Source: Candidatus Altimarinota bacterium
GTDB lineage: Bacteria; Cyanobacteriota; Cyanobacteriia; Cyanobacteriales; Microcystaceae
DNA: 64,000 nt
NCBI GenBank assembly: GCA_012031035.1
Contig: JAAUUT010000006.1
Span: 30,270-94,269, forward strand
Direction: 5' to 3'
Part shown: positions 27,662 through 38,082 of the stretch, one piece after another
Layout: every line of letters begins with the position of its first letter
How positions within the stretch are numbered: the first letter of the stretch is position 1
Translations under genes and position numbers: made by a program
Notes under the pieces: model-generated
What the model saw: the letters and a program-made list of their open reading frames with translations, nothing else
What the model was told of the DNA's origin: nothing
Databases searched by the model: none

Positions 27662-29040
27662 AAAGATTTCAGCAAATAGCAACAAAAATCCCCTTATACT
27701 ACGAGCAATTCAAGAGAAAAGGGAATGCTGCTGTTTTAGCCCGTGGTGCGGTTAGTAGTTTCATTCTCAAAGTTTTGGGGATGGGGCTTGCTTTTGGCGT
27801 ACAAGTTGTAGCGGCTCGCTGGTTAGGTGCGGAACGTTATGGAAACTATGTCTATGTAATAGCTTGGATGAATTTCCTAGTCTTGCTAGGGAAATTAGGA
27901 TTTGATTCAACATCTGTAAGATTTATTGCCGCTTATTGCGGTCAGCAAGAATGGGGGTTGCTTCGAGGCTTTCTTAATTACAGCAGTCGGATTATTGTAG
28001 TCGCTTCTGTAGGTGCTGCTTTTTGTCTGGGCTTTGGAGCCTGGCTCTTCCGCTCTCAAATCAGTACAGAAGTCTTATATAGTTTCTGGATTGCCAGCGC
28101 CATGCTACCTGCAATGACAGCTTTAACAATTCAGGAAAGTAGATTACTCGCTTTACGAAAAGTGTGGCAGGCACAATTGCCACAAGTAATTTTACGTCCC
28201 TTATTTCTTCTCATTGGGTTAGCTTTACTAACTATAGGGGTAAAACAATTAAATGAAAGTATTTTTATGGCACTGACTCTAGCTGCTACGGTTGGTAGTC
28301 TGGGAATCATTACTCTTTTTTTCAAAAAGTTAATGCCAAAAGAAATTAACCTAGCAAAAACTCAGTTTAATGCTAAAGAATGGCTGAGAATGTCACAAGC
28401 AATGGTACTAGTAAGCGGATTTACGCTTATTTTAGCCCAAAGCGATATCGTTATGATTGGCTCGTTAGTTGGCAGCAAAGAAACTGGGTTGTATACAGTA
28501 GCAGCTAAAATTGCTGGGTTGTTAATTTTTCCGCTAGTTGCAATTAACTCAATTCTTGCACCTCTTGTAGCCGATCTATATACTCAGCAAAATCGCCAAG
28601 AACTTCAGCGAATCGTCTCGCTAGGCCTACAGTGTGTATTTTTATCAACTCTGTCAATTACTATCGTATTAACTATCTGGGGAAAAACAATCTTGAGTTC
28701 TTTTGGGGCAGAATTTTTCTCTGGTTATCCCATCCTTCTTATTTTGATAGTAGGTCAATTAATCAATGCAATGGCTGGCCCTGTCAGTTTACTTCTCAAC
28801 ATGACCGGATATCATAACGATGCAACTAAAGTATTAGCGGTTAGCGCGACTCTAAATATCATTCTTAATGCCATTTTAATTCCTAGTTACGGATCAGTAG
28901 GAGCATCAGTCGCAACGGTCATTTCAACGACATTATGGAATGTTGCAATGGCTTTTATCGTTTGGCATCGGATTAAGATAGTTGCAGTAGCGACCCCTAG
29001 TTTTTTCTTAAATAAACTAATAAATTTTAAAAATAAATAA
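27655..29040 (+). CDS. Polysaccharide flippase (Wzx/MOP superfamily)
   Basis: 461 residues with about 12-14 membrane spans. GMGLAFGVQVVAARWLGAERYGNY near residue 43 and the later DIVMIGSLVGSKETGLYTVAAKIAGLL segment are typical of the oligosaccharide flippase family, which moves lipid-linked repeat units across the plasma membrane. The start is TTG at 27655, chosen because GAAGGAG lies seven bases upstream and no ATG fits. It is the first gene of a long same-strand exopolysaccharide locus. Sugar specificity cannot be inferred. Confidence 0.88.
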   Translation: MLKRFQQIATKIPLYYEQFKRKGNAAVLARGAVSSFILKVLGMGLAFGVQVVAARWLGAERYGNYVYVIAWMNFLVLLGKLGFDSTSVRFIAAYCGQQEWGLLRGFLNYSSRIIVVASVGAAFCLGFGAWLFRSQISTEVLYSFWIASAMLPAMTALTIQESRLLALRKVWQAQLPQVILRPLFLLIGLALLTIGVKQLNESIFMALTLAATVGSLGIITLFFKKLMPKEINLAKTQFNAKEWLRMSQAMVLVSGFTLILAQSDIVMIGSLVGSKETGLYTVAAKIAGLLIFPLVAINSILAPLVADLYTQQNRQELQRIVSLGLQCVFLSTLSITIVLTIWGKTILSSFGAEFFSGYPILLILIVGQLINAMAGPVSLLLNMTGYHNDATKVLAVSATLNIILNAILIPSYGSVGASVATVISTTLWNVAMAFIVWHRIKIVAVATPSFFLNKLINFKNK

Positions 29041-29065
29041 ACCTTGAAACTATTTATTTAATTTT

Positions 29066-29881
29066 ATGACAAACTCACCTTCAACCCTATTCAACCGTTT
29101 TAAAAATCTGACGACAAGTATAAAATATCGACGTTCTCTACCTCAAAATCACATGGTAGAAGATATTTTTTTAGTATCCTATCCAAAATCTGGCAATACT
29201 TGGATACGTTTTTTAATTGCTAACGCTATTAAGGTTCACTATCAAATAGAAAGAGAAATCAATTTTTTCTCTATTGACGATATAATCCCGGCAGTTCAAG
29301 GATTCACTAATCTTAAGCCTCAAGGTCCGTTTGGATTAACGGAACTCTCTCGGATTATTAAAAGCCATGCTGCCTACAATCCTTACTATTATCGAACGAT
29401 TTTGATAGTAAGAGATCCTAGAGATGTTATGGTGTCTTACTATTATTATTTGAAAAGCTGTTGTCGAATTACAGAAAATTACCCTCTAACTGATTTTATT
29501 CATCATGAAACTTATGGCGTTGACGCTTGGGTAAACCATACTACATCATGGTTTTATACGGTTAAACCAGGACAAATCGTTCAACTGTTTTTATATGAAG
29601 AGTTTATACAAGAACCCGTGAAACAGCTAGGTCAACTTATGAATTTGATAGGACTTAAGATTGAAGAATCTAATTTAGTCAAAGCCATCGAACTCAGTTC
29701 CAAAGAAAATATGAGAAAATCTTTTAAACAACATACTTCTACTTATTTGACACAAATTTATAAAGGAAATTTTGTTCGTCGAGCAGAAGTAACGAAGGGT
29801 CAAGAATTATGCGATGAAGATAAAAAAATTATAGAAGAGAAAACTAAAGATATTGCTAAAATAATAGGATATAATTATTGA
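29066..29881 (+). CDS. Sulfotransferase (PAPS-dependent)
   Basis: 271 residues. FLVSYPKSGNTWIRFLIAN (about 31-49) is the 5'-phosphosulfate-binding loop, and ILIVRDPRDVMVSYYYYL (about 113-130) the 3'-phosphate-binding motif of classical sulfotransferases. Both are complete. A histidine in KSHAAYNP (about 99-106) could be the catalytic base. It would move sulfate from PAPS to a sugar hydroxyl of the polysaccharide or its lipid-linked precursor. It lies 25 bp after the flippase, probably in the same transcript. A+T-rich codon use is shared with neighbouring cluster genes. Confidence 0.9.
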   Translation: MTNSPSTLFNRFKNLTTSIKYRRSLPQNHMVEDIFLVSYPKSGNTWIRFLIANAIKVHYQIEREINFFSIDDIIPAVQGFTNLKPQGPFGLTELSRIIKSHAAYNPYYYRTILIVRDPRDVMVSYYYYLKSCCRITENYPLTDFIHHETYGVDAWVNHTTSWFYTVKPGQIVQLFLYEEFIQEPVKQLGQLMNLIGLKIEESNLVKAIELSSKENMRKSFKQHTSTYLTQIYKGNFVRRAEVTKGQELCDEDKKIIEEKTKDIAKIIGYNY

Positions 29882-29947
29882 TTTTAAAAACACCATATTT
29901 TGCGTTCAGTCAAACTAGCTAACAACGATTAAAATTCAGGTGGAGAA

Positions 29948-30628
29948 ATGCCTACAGTAGAATGGTTAAAGAAAGAATTTCACTATGGATATGATAGTGG
30001 AGACGTTTTATCATTAATCCCAAATTTTCGCCGTTTTCAAGAGGAACAAAAAATTGGGGGATCGTATCGCAAACTCTTTTATCAAGCAGTAATTCCTTAT
30101 ATGAAACCCGATTCTATGGTTCTTGAATTAGGGCCAGGTAGAGGTTCTTGGTCGAAAGCTATTCTTAAATATCTCTCTTCGGGTAAACTTCAAACCGTTG
30201 ACTTTCAGGATGTAAGTCAATGGTTAAAACCTGAAAAATATCAAGGTAAGCTAATTTGTCATCAAGTCACAGATAATTCTTTATCTTGTATAACTGATAG
30301 TTCAATTGACTTTTTTTGGTCTTTTGGCGTTCTTTGTCATAATAATGTGGAGCGCATTGAAGAAATTCTAAAAAACGCCTTATCGAAGATGAAAGTAGGC
30401 GGTTTTGCAGTTCATGAGTACGCGGACTGGAAAAAACTAGATAATTATGGATGGGAAAGAGGAAAAATTCCTGTTTCTTTTCAAAAACTTCCTGATAACG
30501 AAATTTGGTGGCCTCGAAACGATCGAGAAACTATGTGTCAGATTGCTACAAAGTCTGGATGGAAAGTAGTTAATCCCGATTTGGGATTAGTTAAACGCGA
30601 TTCAATAATAGTACTACAAAAAGCATAA
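29948..30628 (+). CDS. Class I SAM-dependent methyltransferase
   Basis: 226 residues. VLELGPGRGSWSKAIL (about 57-72) is SAM-binding motif I. SIDFFWSFGVLCHNN and the KMKVGGFAVHEY strand follow in order. A GGTGGAG ribosome binding site precedes ATG 29948. Position in the exopolysaccharide locus suggests O-methylation of a sugar, but the acceptor cannot be told from the sequence. Confidence 0.85.
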   Translation: MPTVEWLKKEFHYGYDSGDVLSLIPNFRRFQEEQKIGGSYRKLFYQAVIPYMKPDSMVLELGPGRGSWSKAILKYLSSGKLQTVDFQDVSQWLKPEKYQGKLICHQVTDNSLSCITDSSIDFFWSFGVLCHNNVERIEEILKNALSKMKVGGFAVHEYADWKKLDNYGWERGKIPVSFQKLPDNEIWWPRNDRETMCQIATKSGWKVVNPDLGLVKRDSIIVLQKA

Positions 30629-30637
30629 CAGTTCTCT

Positions 30638-31581
30638 ATGAAAGTATTTTGTCCTCTAAGCGGTAGTAATAATAATGTTTTAATCGATCGCGTAAAAATT
30701 AGCGATCTTCTGAAAATATACAACAAACTTTTGAAATCTGATATTGCCTCAGAATTTGGCAATACTCAAGAACTTACTTTTTATCATTGCCTCGATTCCG
30801 ATCTCTTTTTTTTTATCCAATGATAACGGGAACCGAGGCTTTTTATGAAAAGTTGCAGAAATTTGACTGGTATTATATGGATGATAAAACTGAATATGAC
30901 TATGCCTCTCAATGGATTACACCTTCAGATTTAGTTTTGGAAATCGGCTGTGGCAAAGCTGCATTTTCTGAAAAAATTACCCCAAAAGAGTATGTAGGTC
31001 TTGAATTCAGTCAAAATGCAAAATTATTAGCAAATAAGCCCAATCTGACTATTTTAAATGAGTCAATAGAAGAACATGCTAACAAACACAAAGAAGCTTA
31101 TAACATTGTTTGTGCTTTTCAAGTGTTAGAGCATATTTCAGATATCTATTCTTTTATAAAAGCCAGCATAGACTGTCTCAAACCCGGCGGATTGTTAATT
31201 TACTCAATTCCGAGTGCTGACTCATTTATTTATTGTGCTAAAAATAATATTTTGAATATGCCACCTCATCATATAAGCTGGTGGTCGGATCGAGCATTAA
31301 ATTACGTCAGTAATCTCTTTGGGTTAAAACTCGTTGATATTCACCATGAAAAATTATCTGAAATACACAAAAAATGGTATTCATCTTTGATAATTTCTCA
31401 AGCTTTAGAAAAAATTGCAGGATTTCACAGCCATCAAAAATTAATCGATTTGTCGCTAGGTTATAAAATCTTGTTAAAAATTTCCTCGTTGGGAGGTGCG
31501 TGGTTAGCTAAAGGACTAGGCGATCCTAAAGTTCTTCCTAATGGTCATTCAGTTACTGTTGTTTATCAAAAGTCAGCGTGA
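30638..31581 (+). CDS. Class I SAM-dependent methyltransferase with N-terminal Cys domain (frameshifted near 30806)
   Basis: About 314 residues when joined. The N-terminal 60 residues (MKVFCPLSGSNNNVLI...) end in DSDLFFF and stop at 30823. The remainder continues in another frame with FYPMITGTEAFYEKL. One extra T in the nine-T run (30806-30814) fuses them as DLFFFYPMITG, the usual junction between the small Cys domain and the methyltransferase domain in this family. Motif I is LVLEIGCGKAAFSEKI; VCAFQVLEHISDIYSF is the motif IV region. In family members the N-terminal motif is CPLCG; here the second Cys is Ser (CPLSG). Likely an O-methyltransferase for the polysaccharide. Confidence 0.82.
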
Positions 31582-31601
31582 AAATAAACTTTTAAATTTT
31601 T

Positions 31602-32324
31602 ATGGTTAAAACTGTCATCAAGAAGCTGGTCAGAAATTTAGGATTTGAGCTTAAAAGGTATAAGCCAAATCTATCTGAAACTGCTCGAATGCAACAGTTA
31701 CTCGCCTATCACAAAATTGACTTGGTGTTTGATATAGGCGCAAATATCGGACAATACGCAATGTTTCTGCGCGAGATAGGCTATTCTGGTCGAATAGTGT
31801 CATTTGAGCCTTTGTCATCCGCTCACGCTCAGTTACAAGCTTTGAGCAGTAAAGATCCTTTGTGGGAGATTGCACCTCGGATGGCAATCGGGGATCGAGA
31901 TGATAACATCACTATTCAAATCTCGGCTAACAGTCAGAGCAGTTCGGTTTTAGAAATGCTAGAGTCTCACGTGAAGGCATCTCCAAAATCTGCTTATATT
32001 GATTCTGAAACTGTTCAGATGTGCAAGCTTGACACGGTTGCACGAGAATACATTCAAAATAATACTACTTCAATTTTTCTAAAGATAGACGTACAAGGGT
32101 TTGAAAAGCAAGCTTTAGAAGGGGCAACTCAGACTTTATCCCAGGTGAAGGGAATTCAAGTAGAGCTATCTTTAGCACCTTTGTATCGAGATCAGCTTCT
32201 TTTTAAGGAAATGCTAGCGCTTGTAGAGAATTTAGGCTATGAGCCTCATGCTTTCGTTCCTGGATTCACTGACTTAGAAACCGGTAGATTGTTGCAAATG
32301 GATGGGATTTTCTTTAAGCAATGA
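31602..32324 (+). CDS. FkbM family methyltransferase
   Basis: 240 residues. LVFDIGANIGQYAMFLREIGY (about 40-60) is the FkbM variant of SAM motif I, followed by RIVSFEPLSSAHAQL and IFLKIDVQGFEKQALEGA. FkbM enzymes O-methylate sugars in lipooligosaccharides and natural products. The stop overlaps the start of the next glycosyltransferase gene by four bases (ATGA), showing translational coupling. Confidence 0.9.
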   Translation: MVKTVIKKLVRNLGFELKRYKPNLSETARMQQLLAYHKIDLVFDIGANIGQYAMFLREIGYSGRIVSFEPLSSAHAQLQALSSKDPLWEIAPRMAIGDRDDNITIQISANSQSSSVLEMLESHVKASPKSAYIDSETVQMCKLDTVAREYIQNNTTSIFLKIDVQGFEKQALEGATQTLSQVKGIQVELSLAPLYRDQLLFKEMLALVENLGYEPHAFVPGFTDLETGRLLQMDGIFFKQ

Positions 32325-33586
32325 AAGTATGTTTGCTCAGTCACTCTGATGGTCGAGGCGGTGGCTATGCTGCTGCCTATCGCTTGTATCAAGGTTTACA
32401 AGGCTCTGGCGTAGATTCAACGATGCTAGTAGGCGACAAAAACCGAGACGATATAACGGTGCTGTCTCCACAAAGTAAGTTAACCAAGGGATGGAGCAAG
32501 ATTGCTCCCAGTATAGATGCTTTGCCAAAATCGTTGTATCCTAAGCGCGATCGCACTGCTTATTCTCTGCAATGGCTGCCAGATGGAATTGCTGCTAAAG
32601 TAGCACAAATAGCCCCAGATATTATCAACCTGCATTGGACTAATGCTGGATACTTACAGATTGAAACGCTTGCTAAGTTTAAGCAACCCATAATCTGGAC
32701 GCTTCACGATATGTGGCCTTTTACGGGAGGATGTCATTATAGTCAAGAATGCGATCGCTATACTAAATCCTGTGGTGCTTGTCCTCAATTAAACAGTACT
32801 AGAGAATGGGACTTGTCTCGTTGGGTTTGGCGGCGTAAAGCTAAAGCTTGGAATCATCTTAATCTAACCATTGTCACGCCGAGTAACTGGTTAGCCGAGC
32901 GAGCAAGATCTAGCACTTTGTTAGAAAAGTTACCGATAGAAGTCATCCCTAATGGTCTAGATCTCAAACAATACAAACCAATAGAGCGAAGCTTGGCGCG
33001 ACAAATTCTTGATTTTCCTCAAGATAAACAACTGATTTTATTCGGTGCGATTAAATCAACCAGCGATCGCAGAAAAGGGTTTAATTTACTTTTGTCAGCC
33101 TTGCAAAAACTCGTTCACTCAGAATGGAAGGATAAAATAGAGCTAATTGTTTTTGGAGCCAGTCAACCCAGCGAGCCTCCTAATTTTGCTTTTAAAACTC
33201 GCTATTTAGGAAGATTAAGCGATGACATTTCCCTATGCTTGCTTTATTCAGCAGCAGATGTCTTTGTTGCGCCTTCGCTTCAAGACAATCTACCCAATAC
33301 CGTCATGGAAGCTTTGGCCTGCGGTACTCCTTGCGTTGCCTTTAAGATTGGCGGAATGCCTGATATGATAGAACATCAACAAAATGGTTATCTAGCTCAA
33401 CCCTTTGCGATCGAAGATTTTGCACGAGGGATTACTTGGGTGCTAGAAGATAGCGAACGAGCTTATCGGTTGGGCGATCGCGCTCGTAAGAAAGTAGAGC
33501 AAGCGTTTGGCGTAGAGAGACAAGCACATCGCTATCGGTCTCTTTTTGAAGAAGTTTGTAGTCGTTCAAAATGTTCTTTTAATTAA
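32321..33586 (+). CDS. GT4 family glycosyltransferase
   Basis: 421 residues. MKVCLLSHSDGRGGGYAAAY opens the N-terminal Rossmann domain. IIWTLHDMWPFTGGCHYSQ is a hallmark of a WcaC/amylovoran-type GT4 subgroup. The donor-binding domain has IPNGLDLKQY, FVAPSLQDNLPNTVMEALACG (the EX7E region) and GGMPDMIEH. Cytoplasmic retaining enzyme adding a sugar to the lipid-linked repeat unit. Coupled to the upstream fkbM-type gene by a four-base overlap. Confidence 0.9.
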   Translation: MKVCLLSHSDGRGGGYAAAYRLYQGLQGSGVDSTMLVGDKNRDDITVLSPQSKLTKGWSKIAPSIDALPKSLYPKRDRTAYSLQWLPDGIAAKVAQIAPDIINLHWTNAGYLQIETLAKFKQPIIWTLHDMWPFTGGCHYSQECDRYTKSCGACPQLNSTREWDLSRWVWRRKAKAWNHLNLTIVTPSNWLAERARSSTLLEKLPIEVIPNGLDLKQYKPIERSLARQILDFPQDKQLILFGAIKSTSDRRKGFNLLLSALQKLVHSEWKDKIELIVFGASQPSEPPNFAFKTRYLGRLSDDISLCLLYSAADVFVAPSLQDNLPNTVMEALACGTPCVAFKIGGMPDMIEHQQNGYLAQPFAIEDFARGITWVLEDSERAYRLGDRARKKVEQAFGVERQAHRYRSLFEEVCSRSKCSFN

Positions 33587-33681
33587 AAAAGCTAGAAAAG
33601 AACTTATTGATATTCAGCAATAGTAATAGAAGAGATAGCTGATGCCTATAAAAAAAGTGGTTCAAGATCGAATTAATTATT

Positions 33682-35037
33682 GTGGTTCTGGGATGTGTAT
33701 ACTTCCTGCTCGAACCGACGCAATTATTTATAAAATTTTCTTTTGCTAAACAAGGATTATTAGCTTTAATTATTCTGGGATTTTTATCAATGCTTATTTA
33801 TGCAAAAAAATCCCTAAAGTTTTTTTTAAATCCTTATACAATTCCTTATATAGTATTAATAGTTTACTACCTAATTGCTTTTCTAGCCGAGCATGGCCCC
33901 GCAAGCTTTTTGTTTGCCTATAAAACTCTTCGGATGTTTCCATTTTATTTACTAGGTCTTTTAATAACTCAAGAGACTTATTATCTCAAATTGATGCTCG
34001 TATTTGTTTTTGTCGGATATGCTTTGGGGGCAATTAATCGATTGCCTTTTTTCTTAGCAGGAGACAACAGACAAGATATTATATTAAATTCAGGATTAGA
34101 ATACCAAGATCTAGAACAAAGTTCGGGTTTAGTAAGCGTTGACACGGGCTTGTCTGAAGGAACAAAATTGATTTTATACTTTTTTAACAAGCCTTATTTA
34201 TATGGATTATCACTTATTATCATAGCAACAATTTGTCTGATATTTATCATAAAATTAAAACCAATCAAAATATTGTTAATTTCTACTTTAGTGCCATCTT
34301 CTTTGCTAATTGTGAGAGGTCAAATGACTTCTGCTATTATGGCTTTAATTATTGGTTTGTTTATATTAGCCTATTTTGTTCAAGCAAAATTTTTATCTGC
34401 AATATACAAAAAACCTCAATACGGAATTCCTATTGTTTTATTAATATTGTGTTTAATTTTTTTGATAATTGTAGAACAAATATCTGTCAATTTTTCTGAT
34501 GTCACTACTGGAGAAGGTTGGTCGAAAATTCAAACATTAATTAACTACTTCTTTGACGATCCTTTAGATGCTATTAATAGAGCATCTAATAAACGCTTGG
34601 ATTTAATGGCAATATCTTGGGAGACATTTTTAGAAGAACCTTTTTTAGGGAGTGGAGCAGTTTGGGGTTCTGCTTTATGGAGAAAGGAAGTAGCAATAGG
34701 CGCTCATAGTACCTTCATCGACCAACTAGCTCAATTTGGATTGGTAGGAACAATTCCTCTTGTATATTTATTTTCTCAATGGTTATATCAAGCTTGGAAA
34801 ATTCCTCAATATGAAGAATTTTCTATTTATCGTATTGGCCTATTGTCGATTTGGATTGTTTATATAATTGGCTGCTTGATGGATCCTCTATTTGGAACGA
34901 GTTTAGACCAACATGTTTTGTTATTAGCTGGAATGACCTGTGGTTTAAAATCTTTGGCTAAAAGAACGATTCGACGACAAAATTTTAATTCCTATCAGTT
35001 TCCATACGGCTTAGTTTTTAGAGAGGTGCAAAAATGA
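33682..35037 (+). CDS. O-antigen polymerase/ligase-like protein (Wzy/WaaL)
   Basis: 451 residues from GTG 33682, with about ten to twelve membrane spans. GSGAVWGSALWRKEVAIGAH followed by STFIDQLAQFGLVGTIPLVY is the large-loop signature of the O-antigen ligase/polymerase superfamily. It would polymerise repeat units outside the membrane. The start is uncertain: an ATG at 33642 followed by an A-run (33650-33656) would give MPIKKWFKIELIIV joined to the present N-terminus if one A were removed or two added. Its stop overlaps the next gene by four bases. Confidence 0.82.
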   Translation: MVLGCVYFLLEPTQLFIKFSFAKQGLLALIILGFLSMLIYAKKSLKFFLNPYTIPYIVLIVYYLIAFLAEHGPASFLFAYKTLRMFPFYLLGLLITQETYYLKLMLVFVFVGYALGAINRLPFFLAGDNRQDIILNSGLEYQDLEQSSGLVSVDTGLSEGTKLILYFFNKPYLYGLSLIIIATICLIFIIKLKPIKILLISTLVPSSLLIVRGQMTSAIMALIIGLFILAYFVQAKFLSAIYKKPQYGIPIVLLILCLIFLIIVEQISVNFSDVTTGEGWSKIQTLINYFFDDPLDAINRASNKRLDLMAISWETFLEEPFLGSGAVWGSALWRKEVAIGAHSTFIDQLAQFGLVGTIPLVYLFSQWLYQAWKIPQYEEFSIYRIGLLSIWIVYIIGCLMDPLFGTSLDQHVLLLAGMTCGLKSLAKRTIRRQNFNSYQFPYGLVFREVQK

Positions 35038-35894
35038 GCGATTTATCTCAAAAGAGCTTAGCAATTTCATCTATTAGTTATGTCATCCCAACTCTCAATA
35101 GTGCTGCCACACTAGACATGACTTTATATGCTCTGCGATCGCAAAAAGATGTAGAAGTTAACATTATTGTCGTTGATAGTGGCTCAACCGATGAAACCTT
35201 AGAGATATGTAAGCGTTGGGACGTGAAAACCTTATATGCGGAACCAGGTAATATGTATCGCGCCATCAACGTTGGTTTGCGAGAGTGTAATACTGAATGG
35301 TTGGGTTATATTAATTCAGATGATTGGCTCTATTCAGATAGTGTAGCTCGACTGGTCGCCCAAGGAAATGCTACGAATGCAGATGTCGTGTATGGACATT
35401 GCGATTACACGGACGGACACGGCCGTTTTCTCTACTCTATGAAAGCTCCTCATCCCAACCGACTGGGTTCGATTTTCCGAACCTCAGCGCTCGGTTTTGC
35501 TCAACAAGCCGCTATTTTTCGCCATCGTCTTTATCAAAATCTTCAAGGATTTAATGACGAACAGTATCGTTTAAGTGCTGATAAAGAATTTTATTTTAGA
35601 GCACTCAACTCAGGCGCATCATTCGCAATTTTATTTGAGCTACCAGTTGCCTGTTTTCGTCTGCACGAAAATCAACTTAGCAACAAACAAGCGCAATCTA
35701 TGGAAGTCGAACGCCAAACAATGATCGCAGAACTCGCTAAAAATACTAGCTTCTACGATTGGTTAGCGATGATGCAGTGGAAACTGACAAATGCGCCTCA
35801 TTATTTGCTACGTTTTTTAAGACAATCTCTGCTTGCAGGTAAACCAATCGTAACTAAGTCAATTCAGGCTGGTACATACTCATATTTAAGATGA
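35034..35894 (+). CDS. GT2 family glycosyltransferase
   Basis: 286 residues. SYVIPTLNSAATLDMTLYAL (about 15-34), IIVVDSGSTDETL, and WLGYINSDDWLYSDSV with the SDD metal-binding motif define a GT-A inverting enzyme. FNDEQYRLSADKEFYFRAL holds the ED-like acceptor region. Soluble, without membrane segments. Four-base overlaps with both neighbours indicate tight coupling with the polymerase and the sulfotransferase. Confidence 0.9.
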   Translation: MSDLSQKSLAISSISYVIPTLNSAATLDMTLYALRSQKDVEVNIIVVDSGSTDETLEICKRWDVKTLYAEPGNMYRAINVGLRECNTEWLGYINSDDWLYSDSVARLVAQGNATNADVVYGHCDYTDGHGRFLYSMKAPHPNRLGSIFRTSALGFAQQAAIFRHRLYQNLQGFNDEQYRLSADKEFYFRALNSGASFAILFELPVACFRLHENQLSNKQAQSMEVERQTMIAELAKNTSFYDWLAMMQWKLTNAPHYLLRFLRQSLLAGKPIVTKSIQAGTYSYLR

Positions 35895-36834
35895 TAGAAA
35901 CTCTCAAACCCTGGGGCCGAGCAATTAAATACGGCTGGCTTCAACGTATATCAGAGTACAAAGCTCAGCACAATTGGTTGGGTGACAACAACAATGATTC
36001 GCCACCTGTTTTTCTTATTGGTTGCGGTCGTTCTGGAACTACTATACTCGGATATATTTTGTCGCTGCACCCCGATATTTTCTATCTTTTAGAACCTTAT
36101 CACTTATGGGCTGCCATCGAGCCAAAAACCGATATCCTCAATTTTTATCATCAAATCGATGCCCATTTCTTAATGAATGAATCTCATTGGACAGAAAACT
36201 CGCAAGACCGCTTCAATCGTTTATTTATCAAGGGATTTCCTAACAAAAAAACAAAAATTGTTATGGAAAAAACACCCATTAATACTGTCAGAATTGGCTA
36301 TTTAAATGCGTTGGCTCCCGAAGCAAAATTTATTCATATCATACGCGATGGTTTTGATGTTGCTTGTTCGATAGAGCGACTTGCCTCGACTAATCAATAT
36401 AAAATTGCTAATAAACCTCATCTAAACCAGTGGTGGGGAAATAATAACTATAAGTGGAAAGCGATGATGCGAGATTGTATCGCAGCAGGATATTTTCCGC
36501 ATGAAATAGATCGACTTAGCGACCATCGCTCAAAAGCCGCCTATGAATGGCTTGTTAGCCTGAGTGAAGTAGATTGCTGGCGCGAAAACTTGGCGATCGC
36601 CTTTGTGAGGTAACCTATACTCAACTAACGAAAAATCCTGAATCGGTATTGCGTAATATCTGTGCCTTTCTCAATCTAGATATGTCGAATACCTGGCTTG
36701 AAGGAGCGATCGCCCAAGTTAAACCAAGTAAGCCTAGCGTACCAAAAACGATCGTTCTACCGCCTGCAATGTGCGAAGCCTTCAATAGCTATCAAGAACG
36801 TTTTGGTTTCACCAATCGCGCGACTCTAATCTGA
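35891..36834 (+). CDS. Sulfotransferase family protein (frameshifted near 36585)
   Basis: About 314 residues when joined. VFLIGCGRSGTTILGYILSLHP (about 40-61) is the phosphosulfate-binding loop and FIHIIRDGFDVACSIERL the 3'-phosphate-binding motif. The first frame stops at 36613 after WRENLAIAFVR. The second continues as KLGDRLCEVTYTQLTKNPESVLRNI. One extra A in the four-A run 36585-36588 joins them as WREKLGDRLCEV, the expected continuation. Second sulfotransferase of the locus; the acceptor is unknown. Confidence 0.85.
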
Positions 36835-36868
36835 GTTTTAAGAAGGTGTTTGTAGTAATTAAACTTGT

Positions 36869-38073
36869 ATGCACAATTCTAAAGCCAATAAAATTGCAGC
36901 ATTTTATGCTACAAATCCAGGATTTTCAGGGCAGCTTTTGATGACAGAATTAGTCATTCGCGGACTCAAGGAGAGGGGTTGGCAAATATCAAACGTACTT
37001 ACACCAGCCCTAGATAGAAAAAAGCCGATCGATAACAAAATAGAACTTTTATTTGAAGGCTTAAAACTGAGTTTCAAATTACTAGTTGCTTGGTTTAAAG
37101 GCATAGCTGCTACGATAAGCCAAAATATTATCTATGTAAGCATCGGACAAACTAAGTATGGACTGCTGCGGGATGGATTTCCTTTATTAATAAGAAGCTT
37201 TTTTTCTCAAAAAAAGCTAGCTATAATTTCTTTTCATGGAAGTCTTTTTTTTAATTGGGACGAGCAATCTTGGGAAACTAAATTTTTACATAAAATAGCT
37301 AAAGTAGCTAATTTTTTAACTATTCTAGGCCCAACACAGAAAGATAAATTAATTGAATTAGGGATTCCGAAAGAACAAATTGCGATCGTAGACAACACTT
37401 GTTTATTATCCCCAATATCTGAGCTAGAAGTTAGACAAAAACATGAGAAAAATGAGCTAGCTTCTGAAAACTCAAAAACGATAACAGTTCTCTACTTAAG
37501 TAATCTTCTAGAAACCAAAGGATATGTTGAATTTGTAGAAGCAATTGAGTATTTATCCGTTTTTAGCGAGCTATGTATTGAAGTAAAATTGTGCGGTCAA
37601 ATTGTTATTAATGGCAAAGAGAGCGATCGCTTTTTAACGCATGTAGCAGCACAAGAGTGGATTGAAAGCCAAATCGAACGAATCAATCAATCTCATCGCA
37701 TCCGGTTGCATTGGATTAATGGTGCAACGGGAAAAGACAAAGAAAAATTATTCCACGAAGCTCAAATTTTCGTCTTACCCAGTCGCTATAAAGTTGAAGC
37801 ACAACCTATTGCAATTCTCGAAGCCTTAGCGAGTGGTTGTGTCGTTATTACGACTAAAGTGGGGGAAATTCCCACAACAGTAAGCGAACAAACAGCATTA
37901 TTGTTAGAGAGTTGTTCGTCTTTTGCGCTCGCACAAGCCATTAGCGAATTAAGCGATCGTGCAGAAAAACGACAAGAACTTGCCCTTAACGGACTTAAAC
38001 TTTATCAAGAGAGATTTTCTTACGAAAACATATCGATCGCTGGGAAAAATTGCTAGAATCCTTCTACAATTAA
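36869..38073 (+). CDS. GT4 family glycosyltransferase (C-terminus frameshifted near 38025)
   Basis: About 400 residues when repaired. PGFSGQLLMTELVIRGLKERG at the N-terminus; TVLYLSNLLETKGYVEFVEA, IFVLPSRYKVEAQPIAILEALASG (EX7E) and VVITTKVGEIPTTV in the donor domain. The frame as read ends at 38056 in SYENISIAGKNC. One extra A in the run 38025-38028 gives SYEKHIDRWEKLLESFYN and a stop at 38071-38073, the usual GT4 tail. The break removes only a terminal helix. Function: sugar addition in the same exopolysaccharide. Confidence 0.85.
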
Positions 38074-38082
38074 CCGAGATTA

